From: Chelonoidis abingdonii
Taxonomy: Eukaryota; Chordata; Testudines; Testudinidae
Reading direction: 5' to 3'
NCBI RefSeq assembly: GCF_003597395.2
Contig: NC_133771.1
Span: 128,390,117 to 128,454,116 of the forward strand
DNA length: 64,000 nucleotides
The notes beneath the pieces were generated by a model. The model had not been told where the DNA came from. It saw only the letters and a program-made list of their open reading frames with translations, and made no database searches. How positions within the stretch are numbered: the stretch's first letter is position 1; each line of letters begins with the position of its first letter. Shown here one piece after another: positions 30,901 through 42,845 of this stretch. The position numbers were made by a program, and so were the translations under genes.

Positions 30901-33900
30901 AAATCCTACCATACTTCCCTATTCTGAAACATTTTCTTTCCTGAAAGCCTCCTTCCCATCATTGCCGCCACTTTTAATTGAATCTAAAATCACTATCTTG
31001 CAACTGCATTGTACAGACACAACCATGGAGAGATGAGCTCCGGGGATCTATCCCCAAGGGTGCAGTTGTGGAATTGAAGCAAAAAATACCAAAATAAATA
31101 TTTTAAGCTGTATTTTTATATGTCCACACTTTGCATGCTTTTGGGGTGCACAGTGAGATTATTTGATGGTTTACCTCAACCTTCTTTGGAGGAAATGCAG
31201 AAAAAATGACTTAGAATTAATGTATACAATACAGTTTGCATTGCTTTTATGCTAACGTTTTAAAGCATGTTTTCTAATCAGGAAAAATTTTATATCCCAC
31301 CTAAATTTCATTACCTCAGTGATGGATATAAATATAAAAGATGATATTGAACCAGTAGAAATCATATCACTTTAAATTAAATTTATGACCTGTACTCATC
31401 AGGGAAAAATAAGTACAGCATCCAGCTGGACCATGTAGATTTATTGTTCTACTCCAATAGCACTCTATGTCAAAAATAAAATAGGCCACTACTTGAAAGC
31501 AACCTGAGGGAATGTAGTTCAATTTATATTAAAAAATACCTAACTGTATGCTAGTTGAAACTGTTTGTAATAGAATATACCATATCCCACTAATCCCTGC
31601 ATGTTCCAAACCCAAATAATTTTAGAATTCCAAATACACAATAAATGGGGTAATTTGGAACCATTTCCACCTTTGGACCAAAATTTGTGGGCTCATGTTT
31701 CATAGTAGAATCTGGGCATACACAATAGAGGTTAATATTTCTATTGGCTGTACTATCCTGCATATGACATAATGAACTAATGTCTCAATTTGCCTCTTCC
31801 TGATGAGTTGTTCAGGTAAATGATAAAGATCTAATTAATTAAAGTAAAGACTAATGGCTAACAGATGTACAGACACTATCCACTCTGTTAATTAATGCTG
31901 ATATATATTTTATATGGAAGTAGTTCAAATTACTGTATGTGGAAAGTTTACATATTGGAACTGTGTTTAGTGCGTCAGTTCACAGCTCAATGAAAGCATT
32001 TCAGATACATTATGAAAAGTGCTTTCAAATAGCTAATAAAGTACAAGAACTGTGGCATTTATTCATGACCTACAAGTCCTAATTAACTTTTCCCCAGTAT
32101 GAAATTTCTCTTCTACTCAAAGACTAAATATGTGAAGGCAGTATTTTTACCATCACACGCAAAAAGATAAGATTATATCTAATTTTCCAAGGTATATTAA
32201 AAAAATTACAAATACATAAAATTAGTATTGCTGATAAAATGTTCTTCAGTCTATAGAGACTCATTTAACAAAGTAACTTCAGAAAAATTTAATATGGATA
32301 AACCATAGCATATTTAAAATTTTTGATAGTTTACTGAATTGCCATTTAATACTAAGTTTCTTCAAGCTGCAAGTGAGAAAATTATTTTTTCTATTGCTTC
32401 TCAAAACCAGATGATGTCTCCAAATACAGAAATTGTTTCTTTTTATGTTCAAATGAGTTCCGACCTAAACTAATGGAACTCAGTCATGAATCGTAAATAG
32501 AGATTGAAATGATCATTGCTTTGCTGATAGCTCAGTCAAAACCCAATTGTCTCTTTTGTGTAAATACTATGCATCCTTGATGAAGAGTATTTTTCATAGC
32601 AAGGAAATGTTTGTTTGAATAAATTAACTGGAAATGTCCTTTGGGTACTGACCCATGTTTAACATATTCTAGTAGCAAAGTGAAACACTGCAGATGATCC
32701 CTTAGCCAAATGGTTCTGTATTTGTCCATGAAGCTATGAATAATGTCCACATTATTAGAGACAAACTTCATATTTTCTCCCTAATTTAGGAAATGAGAGC
32801 ATACTGATAGCGAAAAAAGAAGGTCCCTGCCTAAAAAAATCCCTTTGATCTAAATCAAAAGTGCTTGTCCTTATGCCTGTGCAGTAGTCAGAGTTTATAG
32901 AATCGGTAATGGAGCCCAATACAAATCTGATGCAAACTGTGATTTAATCATCAGAATATATGTCCTCGTTTTAAGAAACTTCATGAAGAATATCTGCAAC
33001 TGCATTTAGTGAAATAGATTATCACCTCTAGCAACCAAAACCAGCACACAAAACAGAATTATTTTATCATGAATAAAATATACTTCTTTTACAAAGGGCT
33101 CTTGTACCGTTAGCTCTGCTTGCTTGGTGTTTTTGATGTCTGTCTATGTCCTTGTATGTTTGCAGCTCAATTACTCAGTTCTTGCCATAAAGAGAGATGT
33201 ATCTGCACTGTACTATTCATGAGTGTCTTGCAAAGAAAACAAAAATGTTTTGCTGTTTTTTAATAATGTCCTTGCTTCATTTTGCAAGTCAGTTTTGGAA
33301 TAAAGACCAACTATTTAAGCAACTTTCCAGTGGTTTTCATTAAGGAAATTATTATTATATATTATACTTTAATTTCCACACTGACATTTGTCAGTGTTGG
33401 TTAGAGCTGATTTACTGCAAACTTCCATATATTGTAGATGAGTTTAAACAATATTCTATGCTTGAATGCAGGTTGTGTTTCTGTAATGTTGGGACTGTAG
33501 GAAATAAAAGATTTAAAACAGTGCACTTTTTGGATTTTTAACAATCTGCTTCAGTGTCACTTTATAAAAGGTTGATAATCCTTGCTTGATATCTGGTAAG
33601 AATTGGGTTAAGTTCCTGATTTATGTAGGCAGGAACTCCTGCAGCCATTGCCAGGATTTAGGAGGGAACAACTGCTTGAGGTTTGGGCTGCCTGCAGTCA
33701 AGTAATTAGTCTAACTGAATAGCAGAAGTTCTAGTAAGAGATTACTAATTAACTTAATTGACATCCTAAGCCAGTTTAACAGAGGGCAGGAGGAATATAA
33801 ACCAACAGCAGGGGAAGAGCTGATGGTAAAAAATAACAAAGCATTAGAAAAATGAGCTCCCTATATGGTTTGTGTGCTTTAAATCTACTTCTCTGAGAAA

Positions 33901-34104
33901 AAACCTAGGATTGAATTTATGGCTGTCTGGCCTTCTGTCTCTCTGCCTAAGAAACAATTGTTATTTTCAAAATTTTGATGTGATGTTGTCTAAAGCCTCC
34001 ATGTATTCTATTTAAACTTGGGTTAAACCATTCCTTGCTTTGAATCTTGAATTAATTGTGAGTTCCCTTTCCTCTGCAAATGCTCATAATTATGGTTAGT
34101 ACAG
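30901..34104. other. AT-rich, repeat-poor intergenic
   Basis: Over 3 kb without a repeat I can name and without a credible coding frame (the longest, 79 codons at 32532-32771 minus, has no domain). This is among the cleanest unique-looking stretches in the window. Confidence 0.45.
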
Positions 34105-34360
34105 GAGACTGAGCCGAAATCTAGGGAGGAAGGGCACTAGCCTAGGACTTTGGGATCTGGTCTCTGTTCCACTACAGAATTACTGTGTGAGCCTGTTGGG
34201 CGAGGGATTTGGCCTTTCTGTGCCTTAGTTCCTCATTTGTAAAGTGAAGCTAATAGCACTTCCATACTTCATAGGTATGTTGTAAGGATAAATACATTAA
34301 AATTGTGAGGTGCTCAAATACTATGATAATGAGGGGGGCATATAAGTATCTAAAATAGCT
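34105..34360 (+). repeat. MIR SINE
   Basis: The order of landmarks is that of MIR: GGCACTAGCCTAGGACTTTG, GATCTGGTCTCTGTTCCACT, CTGTGTGAGCC, TTTCTGTGCCTTAGTTCCTC, TTTGTAAAGTGAAGCTAATA, CTTCATAGGTATGTTGTAAG and GATAAAT. This covers the tRNA-derived part, the CORE and most of the 3' part. Diverged, as is normal for a mid-Mesozoic or older SINE. Confidence 0.88.
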
Positions 34361-34404
34361 AGATATTGCACGATGTTGAACAAGTCTTGCATCTGCACTC
34401 TGGC

Positions 34405-34497
34405 TCAATTTCTCAATATTTAAGACAGGAATAATAGTTAACTACTTTTGTAAAGTGCTTTGAGACTTTTAGATGGAAGTATTATTATTGACTGGTT
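34405..34497 (+). repeat. MIR-like SINE, 3' part
   Basis: TTTCTCAATATTTAAGACAGG, AATAATAGTTAACTACTTTT, GTAAAGTGCTTTGAGACTTT and GTATTATTATT match the 3' half of a MIR-type SINE common in reptiles. It lies 45 bases after the previous MIR in the same orientation. Confidence 0.65.
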
Positions 34498-35224
34498 CAC
34501 TTGTAGACTCTCTACTGCACTTCTTATTTAGGAATCTTTGCTGATTTGGACACTAATTGTAAACAGTCACATTCTGAATGCAGCTCACTCAACTAAGAGC
34601 TTCTTTCCTGTAATGATCATCAGGTTCAAAGAGTATACTGTAATTATTATACTATATTTATAATAAACTGATTAAGTCAATTGAACTAGGAATTAAATCA
34701 GAATAAGCAGAACTAGGGGGAAGGAAAAGCAACAGATTATCGTAGCTTCAGGTAACTGTTTAACTATGAAGTATTCTTTCATTTGCAATGCATCTGTTCT
34801 TCTGCACTACCACAACTCACACTAATACTTTATTTTGATGTAAAACTTGATCATAAACTTGATCAGCTAAAATGAAAGTCCTTTTGCCAAAGAACGTAGT
34901 GTCACAGCATGGAAAACCAGCATTTTAGCGTTGGTTAACAAGTTATTTTAGCCACAAGGATCATCAAAGCTGTGAAGAACAGCTGAAGCTTTAACAATGA
35001 TAAAATTAACTTCCCCATTACATGTTTCTTTTTTTAGTAGCGAGTCATCAAGGATGTTAATCTCCATCTATATTAGGGAAGGATTTAACTTCCTGTCAAT
35101 TCCAGTTTTCTTTCCACCCACTCAACCATCATGGGTGTCTATGAGAGAATAATCTCCCAGAAGGCTAAACTGTGTTTTTTAGTCAAAACAATCACTTTCC
35201 CAGATTTCAGCAACCTATTATGGA
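34498..35224. other. Intergenic, nothing recognised
   Basis: AT-rich, no repeat or gene. It supplies the first about 30 codons of the open frame starting at 35131, which are therefore unrelated to the LINE protein that follows. Confidence 0.5.
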
Positions 35225-35937
35225 TTAGAAAATTTAATGTGGATAAATGTAAAGTAATGCACATTGGAAAAAATAACTCTAACTATACATACAATATGAT
35301 GGGGGCGAATTTAGCAACAAGAAGTCAGGAAAAAGATCTTGGAGTTATTGTGGATAGCTCTCTGAAGATGTGCACGCAGTGTGCAGAGGCAGTCAAAAAA
35401 GTAAATAGGATGTTAGGAATCATTAAAAGGGGGATAGAGAATAAGACTGAGAATATATTATTGTCCTTATATAAATTAATGGTACGCCCATATCTCGAAT
35501 GCTGTGTACAGATGTGGTCTCCTCATCTCAAAAAAGATATACTGTCACTAGAAAAGGTTCAGAAAAGGGCAACTAAAATGATTAGGGGTTTGAAGAGGGT
35601 CTCATATGAGGAAAGATTAAAGAGGCTAGGACTTTTCAGCTTGGATAAGAGGAGACTGAGGGGGGATATGATAGAGGTATATAAAATCATGAGTGATGTG
35701 GAGAAATTGGATAAGGAAAAGTTATTTATTTATTCCCATAATACAAGAACTAGGGGTCACCAAATGAAATTAATAGGCAGAAAGTTTAAAACAAATAAAA
35801 GGAAGTTCTTCTTCACACAGTGCACAATCAACTTGTGGAACTCCTTACCTGAGGAGGTTGTGAAGGCTGGGACTATAACAGTGTTTAAAAGGGAACTGGA
35901 TAAATTCATGGTGGTTAAGTCCATAAATGGCTATTAG
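35131..35937 (+). pseudogene. LINE reverse transcriptase C-terminal frame, 268 codons, uninterrupted
   Basis: The longest open frame in the window. From about residue 32 it is a CR1/L2-group RT thumb and C-terminus: NVDKCKVMHIGKNN, EKDLGVIVDSSLKM, NRMLGIIKRGIENKT, LYKLMVRPYLECCVQMWSPH, LEKVQKRATKMIRGL, YEERLKRLGLFSLDKRRLRG, LWNSLPEEVVKAGTI, FKRELDKF. The catalytic palm and the endonuclease are absent, so no enzyme is encoded. The first 30 residues come from flanking genomic DNA. The lack of any stop over about 235 codons suggests a younger insertion than the other LINE copies. The native start lay far upstream in the intact element, so the ATG at 35131 is accidental. Confidence 0.9.
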
Positions 35938-36118
35938 CCAGGAGGGGTAAGGAATGGTGTCCCTAGCATCCATTGTCAGAGGATGGAGATGGATGCCTGG
36001 AGAGAGATCACTTGATCATTGCCTGTTAGGTTCATTCCCTCTGGGGCACCTGACATTGGCCACTGTCGGTAGATGGACCTTTGGTCTGACCCGGTACGGC
36101 TGTTCTTATGGTCTTTTG
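35225..36118 (+). mobile_element. CR1/L2-group LINE 3' end, 5'-truncated, well preserved
   Basis: RT C-terminal coding part and 3' UTR. The UTR has AGAGATCACTTGATCATTGC, CTGTTAGGTTCATTCCCTC, GGGGCACCTGACATTGGCC, GATGGACCTTTGGTCTGACC and a tail GTTCTTATGGTCTT, i.e. a different tail octamer (GTTCTTAT) from classic CR1 (ATTCTATG). This points to a separate lineage within the CR1/L2/L3 group of LINEs. Confidence 0.88.
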
Positions 36119-37289
36119 TAAAACATTTAATCAAAAATCTGCTTAATCCTATAAGAGTGTGCAGAGTTTGCCTGAACTTGTACCATTGAGGGTGGAGTTT
36201 ACCCCTTCTTATGGAAGAGTTTGGGTGTTCAGCTTCCTAATCCACCAGTCCCTCTATTTCTTGGGGCATCCTCAGGAGGTTTCTACACTATCACCACCCC
36301 TATGCTATGGGGCCTTGCACTCTGTTCTCAGCACAGGTCTTGCAACAGTCGCTGCACCAGTGGGAGTTGAGAGGTCCATGGCACAGGGAAGAAGTTGCAT
36401 TATTTACTGCAGACTTGGTCTTCAGTAACTTGGAAGCATGCTGTGGAAACTGGCTGGCCCCCAATCCTTCACCTTCCTTAACTGTAGATACAGATGCCCA
36501 GGAAGCCCCCATATGTGATTTAGGCGAAGAGGGGAAACTTGTCAGAGAGGAGACAGTACTCCCATCTGTGTATTCCATCCTGAGTAAGATCCATAGATGA
36601 AGGCATCCTTCAGGAAGCAGAAATAGGGGAAAGTACAGATTCCTCTGCTGTTCTGAAACTGTGGTCCATGAAAAACTGGCTAATGATTTGTGGAGAGTGG
36701 GCAGGTCACATGATTTTGGCTCCTCCAACTTGCAAAATGGAAGCTGAACATATGTCGAAACAGCTGGCTACAAAGAGGAGGATATAGCCCCGCTGCCTCA
36801 ATAGAAGGCATAACTACATAGGAGAGGAAGGGACGGAAGGCACAAATGTGAATGGGAATTCCAGCAAAAGAGGGGTCAAGAGTTGCTAATGGGACTGGAG
36901 CTGCATGTAGAAGAGGAATGTCCAGGAAAGCAAGACAAAACAGACGTATACAGTGTGTCTAAAGGAGGGCTATGAGACTAGGCAACATATTTTTCTTGTT
37001 TCCCAAACAAGAACCAGATGCAGAAGAAGAGTATGACTAGTGAGAAGCAGGAAAAGAAGAGTAGAATGGATGGGAAGGGAAATAGCATGATTAACTTTTT
37101 TTAAAAGGACAAAGCGTGTATCGTACTACAAATAGCTAAAAACACAATACTTCCCCAGTGTTACTTCAACAAATGAAGCAATTGCTGTAATTCCTACTGG
37201 GAAGCTGCACAATCATGGCTGATAGGGAAGACACAAGACATTTGCTCTACTGAGATGTGATCCATACTGTGAAAAAGATTGAAACCTCT
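36119..37289. other. GC-richer intergenic block with overlapping open frames on both strands
   Basis: Open frames at 36159-36428 plus, 36307-36600 plus and 36300-36728 minus (142 codons) overlap. None shows a domain, a signal peptide or other recognisable feature. The composition suggests an unidentified retroelement or an old insertion rather than an exon. No splice-site context was convincing. Confidence 0.35.
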
Positions 37290-37690
37290 CCATTATGTCA
37301 TAAACAGTTTCTTTCTCTCCAGCAAAGAACCTTGATGATCTGCAGAAGTTGACATTGGAAGAGCAAAGATGTTTGTAGGAGAAGCAAACAAATGGACATT
37401 CAAGGCATCACTGGCAAAGCAAGGGATGAGGCAATAAGTGACAAAAATAGATGAGTGGTGAGGGGCAAAGTTATGAAGCATCTTGAAAGTGGGGACAAAA
37501 AGTTTGAGTTTGATGCAGTGGAAAATGAGGAGCCAGTGGAGTAATTCAAAGAGCATTTGACCATTACATCAGGTCAGGAAGGTGATCTTAGCAGCTTCAT
37601 TTTGAATGGATTGAAGTAGGAGCAATTTGTATCAAGGAGGCCAGAGAGGAGGTTGCAGTACATGATAATTAGGACAATGCTTTGGTAATT
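37290..37690 (-). mobile_element. L2 LINE reverse transcriptase fragment
   Basis: On the minus strand the translated pieces include YCNLLSGL, then after frameshifts LLHWLLIFHCIKLKLFVPTFK and MLHNFAPHHSSIF, the L2 signature DYCN-LLSGL ... LHWLP-RI-FKLL-TFKALHNLAP. The 87-codon frame 37293-37556 is its longest open piece. Inactive and truncated at both ends. Confidence 0.75.
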
Positions 37691-38344
37691 GCTATTCTTT
37701 TATTAATAAACAAAAGTACCTCCTATGTTGAAAAGTTTTTGTGGTTTTAGGGGTATTAGTGTGGAAAATAAAATCTGGCACATCTAGTTCATTCACTTTT
37801 ATCCACATAGGATTCATGCATCCTCGGTAGACTTTGTTGCTGTATTAAAATAATACTTATTCTGTCAGAATATAGAAAATCTATTCTTTTACATATTTGG
37901 AAGCAATATACATCATTTATTATCCAAGCCACTTAACAGTTCATGAAATAAGTAGCTGCTACTGTAATCACTGCTTTGCCAGCTCCATTAACCTGCAAAA
38001 AAGCCAATTTCCAGCTAAGGTGTGAATCCATTCTAAAAATCAATGTGATGTCCGATATTAATTAGCCTTTGTAATGTTCTGGAATAAGATATGGTGCATT
38101 TTTTGTTCTTGGGTACATGTATATCTCCTATGGAAGAAGACTATAGAATGATTTCCAAAAGACTTTTTTTTGTTTGACTTCAAGTATTCCTAAGCAATTC
38201 ATCCTTACCCACCCATTTTGCTAAGGGATTTGTGAGTAAACGTGCTTTCAAGGAGTTAGTGTGCCAGTACAGTTTTTCCCAGTACCATTTTAAACCATCT
38301 ATAATCAACATTCCTCTGTTCATTGGTTTGTTTGGTTTTGTTCG
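37691..38344. other. Intergenic, nothing recognised
   Basis: AT-rich; no gene or named repeat. Confidence 0.45.
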
Positions 38345-38460
38345 TTTGTATTACCATAACACCTAGGAATCCAGTCATGGGGCAGGGCTTAATTCTGTTT
38401 GGTACTGTACAAACGGAACAAAAAGATGATCCCTGTCCCCAAAAGCTGACAAACGTTGGT
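38345..38460 (-). repeat. L2/L3-type LINE 3' end, minus strand
   Basis: Complement of the 28675 repeat: ACACCTAGGAATCCAGTCAT, TGGTACTGTACAAACGGAAC and AAAAGATGATCCCTGTCCCC. Same old LINE family in the opposite orientation. Confidence 0.7.
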
Positions 38461-41209
38461 CAAATGTTATTTCTTATTGTGGACTATTATTCACCCATTT
38501 AATTTACAGATATGAACTCTGAGTTACATTTTTAAAGGAGATTCATTTGCCTCAAGAGTTAGCGTAGAGAAATTAGATGCCCAGACTAATATTAACTAGT
38601 TTACTGCAATTGTATTTATGTTCTAACAAGCGGTACAAGCTTCTACTCTCAGACCTGCTTAGTGGATATTGTCTCTAATATTCTGCTCTCTTTTCATGTG
38701 CAGAATCCCAAATGATGTTAATGGGAGACTGTGGAGGGAGAAAAGGATATTAGTATAAAATTCTGCCATGTGAATCTTAACAGAGAATGTTGCTCTTATA
38801 TTTTTGATTATCATTATTATCCCAGTGGTATCAGTCCAACACAAATTAATTATTAATAGCCAGGCTTAGCTAACTTGGAAACATGATATAAATTTGGATG
38901 GTCTCCCGGCAGCAAATGTTGAGTGTAAAATGTAAACTTGCACAGATTAATAGAGCCTAAGTACAGTATTTTATTTACAGCTGTGTCAGAGTTTCTGTTT
39001 AATGCAAAGGAAAGAACAGGTTAGAGTAAGCTCTTCTTATTCAGGCAAACATAAGGAGTGCAGGATCCAGGCCTCCTCTTTTTCAAATGAAAGAGGTGTG
39101 ATCTAGTCAATTCAGCATTGATCTTCTTTTGTTCTTCTGAAAAGGGAAGTGAAGCCAGTTGGTTGGTATGAGGCAAGTTATATTTGCAAATGCTAATCAT
39201 ATGACACTTTCTTTCCTTCCACATATGCAATTTCTACCACAGGGAATATAAATGACAACCCCCTAATAACACATCATCCAAGACTATTATTTCTGAAATA
39301 TTAGTGGCATCTTTCCAACTGGCCATAAGGTTATAGACACATTTTTTAATCATTACATTGCTCATTGCAGGAAACTGCAGTCACACCATTTAATGTGTGC
39401 TCATGATAAATTTCACTGTCTTGTATAATAAAATGGAAGCTAATGAAGCACAACACAATTGTGGTGAATTAAAGAGAGAGAGAACAGAACAGCAGAATAG
39501 CTACTTATTGACTTTACCAAAACATGTCTTAAAATGCATTTACTTTTAAACCATTTCATATTCAAGTATTAAAAAGCAAAAAAATTAAGATTATTGATTG
39601 CCCAGTAATGAAGATTGTACCAGCGCAATAGCTATTAATTAATTGACATTCTTAGTGCTTAAGGGCTTTGCATTTAACAGATTCTGCTCTACCATATTAC
39701 TGTGTTCTGTCAAGTATATTTTTCATTAACATGTAAAAATGTCATTTTGCTTTCTTTCTGACCATGATTTTGAGGAAGTAAGCTAGTTATTGTGTTACTG
39801 TATGTATCTTAGAATCCCTAAACAAATATACTATTTACAGGTAAATTATCAAGTTGTTTTCTATAGGCAATTAATTAAAATTAGAAATAAAGATATAAAA
39901 TAATATGTGCTCTTTTACATATAAATATTATTATTTATATGAAGATGTTGCTTCTGAATTAAACAAGCCACAAGTTACTAGCATCAAAACTGTTGTTAGA
40001 AAATTAGGATATTTTTGTTTTCAGGTAGAAAAAAGATATGCTTTAATTGCATGAAAGTTTCCAAAATAATTAATAATAGTGTTTGATAAGAATGAAGAAT
40101 AGAGACAAACTCAATTATTCTACAGTAAATTAGAGTGTATTGTGGTTTCTATTCAAAGTTTGAAAAGGTTGTTTTTTCCTATATTGTAATCCCCAAGCTG
40201 TCATCTCACATGCTAAGATCCTACTCTTTATGGCATAGCTACAAACTGTGACAGTATTTGCTGCTACTGGTGTGTCATTTGTCAACACTGACACCATTGT
40301 AAAGAGAGATGATCACAATGAAAGTCTCAAGGGAAGAAAATAGTAGGAAGAAATAAGATAGCACTTTTATAGCGAATGGAAGATCTTTGGAAAAAAATGG
40401 ACTAGAGGCCCAAAGAAATCAGAACTCTTAAAAAAGAATTCCTTTGGGCTAAGTGGCTAGACATTTCTAAGTTGGTTGTCACAAAACGATGATTATTGGA
40501 TTTATGAACTAATGTATGAGAAAGATTTTTAAATGTTAATGTAGAAATCAGTGAGTTGCCATAAAATTTCCAGGAGATGTTTTGGAAATAATATTTTATT
40601 AGTCATAAAATAATCTAAAAGTACTGATAGAAAAGTCATTAGTGAAAGATAATTAGAGATGACTTAAAAAACTAGTGAAAACACCCAGAAAACCAAAAAA
40701 CATGACAGAAGTGAAGAAAGCAGTAAGAGTGCCACCAAATGGGGGAAACAAGATGATAACACTTTGTCTGAAAAGATTTCATAGTTTATGAAAAATGCCA
40801 CCACTCCAAAAGAATGAAAGTCCATCCAACAGGAAATCATAAGACCTGAAAAGTACCTGGAAAAGGAGATTATGGTAATAGAAAAGTTAACATATGGCAA
40901 AATCTGACTTTAACAAAGTACAGATCAGCTTTCAATGAGTTTATGAATACTAAAAAAACAAACCTGGAGAAATGCATTTCTAGACATTCTAAATTTTTTG
41001 CAGCTCTGGCAGTTTTAGATGGATATTCAAGGATTGCTACAGATCTGTTTCCAATGAATCAGAGGTTTAATAAAAATTTAGACAATTTTGCAGGTATTAG
41101 CACTTGGATATATTTTAGGAAAGCCTATGTTTGTTTGTAACAAGGAAAAAGCTTAGAGAAAGTGTTCATTTGAAGACAAAGGAGCAATTGAGACCTAATA
41201 GAAGCAGGC
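38461..41209. other. AT-rich, repeat-poor intergenic
   Basis: Nearly 2.8 kb with no named repeat. Frames such as 40664-40900 minus and 40943-41140 plus have no domains. The plus strand near 40655-41130 has a mildly coding-like A-rich feel, possibly an old processed copy or LINE ORF1-type relic, but no motif could be tied to it. Confidence 0.4.
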
Positions 41210-41217
41210 ATTGAAAT

Positions 41218-41453
41218 CAGGGCCGGCTCCGGGCACCAGCTCAGCAGGCAAGTGCTTGGGGCAGCCAAGGGGAAGTCGTGCTCTTTGGCGGCAATTCGGC
41301 AGCGAGTCCCTCGGTCCCTCTCGGAGGGAAGGACCTGCCGCCAAATTGACGCCAAAGAAGAAATCGGCGCGATGGAGCTGCCACTGATCGCAATTACAGC
41401 TTTTTTTTTTTTCCTCGCCGCTTGGGGCGGAAAAAACCCTGGAGCCAGCCCTG
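41218..41453 (-). mobile_element. hAT non-autonomous element, copy 2, perfect 8-bp duplication
   Basis: Left end CAGGGCCGGCTCCGGG, right end CCTGGAGCCAGCCCTG. The octamer ATTGAAAT flanks both ends exactly (41210-41217 and 41454-41461). At 236 bp it is one base longer than copy 1 (11985-12219) and in the opposite orientation: a T-run at about 41400-41412 matches the A-run of copy 1. Open frames of 68-120 codons over it are artefacts. Confidence 0.93.
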
Positions 41454-41461
41454 ATTGAAAT

Positions 41462-42100
41462 AATTGGAATTGCACCCATTTATACAAGGGCTCAGTTTGA
41501 TCTAAATAATCTAAATTCTGACAAAGGGTTTATCTATTCCCACCTGTCGACTCAACTTTTCTAACCTTTTTTCCGATCACCCTAAAACATAAGTACTTGG
41601 ATCAGAAACTTAATTCCTGTTCCTTTCCTGCTACATGATGGGTCATCACCATTATGATGTTACTGTATTACATTTCCAGATCATGCTTTGACTATATCTG
41701 GGTTCTTAAAAAAATTAAATGTGATAAAGTCTGATCAGATCCTAAGTAGTATATAAACAAACTCCTATTAAAATTAGAGATGGATTCAAGGCACAAATTT
41801 TAGATCTAGATCCAAATTTCAAACACCCCAAAGTTCAGCGTTGTTCCAGTCCTATGCTTTGGATTGATTCATTATAGAGACGTCCAGCTGTGAAATTCAG
41901 ATCCAGATCTGAATTTTTAAATGCTCTTTTCCTCAAAATGGGGTGTTCAGATCCAGGGATGTGGCTTGAGCCATTTTTAATCCAAAATTAATTTCATTCT
42001 CTAATATATGTGATGTGTAAGGAATTCAGTCTTGTAGTCAGTCCCTAGTTTGAGACCTAGTTAACTCTGTTTTCAATTACTTTTTAATTGATAGGGCACA
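41462..42100. other. Intergenic, nothing firmly recognised
   Basis: No gene or named repeat. At 41761-41990 the words AGATCTAGATCCAAATTTC and CAGATCCAGATCTGAATTTT recur in inverted form, possibly a worn palindromic repeat. Confidence 0.4.
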
Positions 42101-42197
42101 ATCCTGCAAAGTGATGAGCATGAGCCAACAAAACACTTAAACCCAGGCTAGTACTTAACTAGCTGAGTAGTCACACTGACTTCCATGGGAATTAAGC
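42101..42197. repeat. Palindromic repeat relic, ATCCTGCAAAG left arm
   Basis: ATCCTGCAAAGTGATGAGCA, AACACTTAAACCCA, CTGAGTAGTCACACTGACTT and CCATGGGAATTAAGCC follow the same order as the 22183 repeat, with GACTTCCATGG at the centre. Only about half of the palindrome survives. Confidence 0.55.
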
Positions 42198-42665
42198 CCC
42201 CGTGATTAATTCTAACAGGAATAAAACTTTCTAAAATATGTTTTCTACAAAAGGTTCAGTAATAACTTGTATGCTAAGATTTTTAAAATATATATATTGA
42301 TATAGGATTTTAGCATACATGAGAAGAAAATGCAGTTTAAAAAGAAGCAAAGGAAAATTAATACAGAAATTGCGATAGGATAGGTATCATCCAAGCAATT
42401 ACATCATTTCATTCTGATCGGGGAAATGCAAGCTATAGCTTGTGGCCCATAATTTTTATCTATGTGTCTTTTGTATTAACCACCATCACATTGTTTAATT
42501 TTCCCTGGCGTTACATTTTTTACATTCTGAATAGCTTTGTACATATAGAAAACAACCTTTGAATCAGTACAAGCCATTGGTAAATCATTTGTATGATAAT
42601 GTGCTAAAAATGTTGTGGGATTTTTAAATCTTTAAGCAAATAAAGCCTTTCCTTTAATAGGATAT
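42198..42665. other. AT-rich intergenic
   Basis: Nothing recognised. Confidence 0.45.
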
Positions 42666-42845
42666 CTAGGGCAAGAATTTCAAAAGTAACCATGATTTTG
42701 AATGCTTCGGTTTTAGGGAGCCCAATAGGAAACATCTTACAGTGGCTGATTTTCAGGAAGTACTAAACAGCCAGCTTCTGAAAATTGGGCCCCTTAAGGG
42801 GCCTGTGGTAATGTACCCACAAACTGAGATTTTGAAAGGGGTAAT
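42666..42845. repeat. Palindromic repeat centred on GGCCCCTTAAGGGGCC
   Basis: A perfect 16-base palindrome sits at 42788-42803 inside a larger imperfect inverted repeat: GATTTTCAGGAAGTACT and GCTTCTGAAAATTGGGC are complementary in design, and AATTTCAAAAG at the left answers ATTTTGAAAGG at the right. Worn relatives appear near 13105-13215 and 56380-56585. Confidence 0.65.

Noticed and set aside
41125..41487. 120-codon minus-strand frame with 94- and 68-codon partners
   Set aside because: All three sit on the hAT copy at 41218-41453. Similar frames occur over the sister copy at 11985, and neither encodes a transposase.
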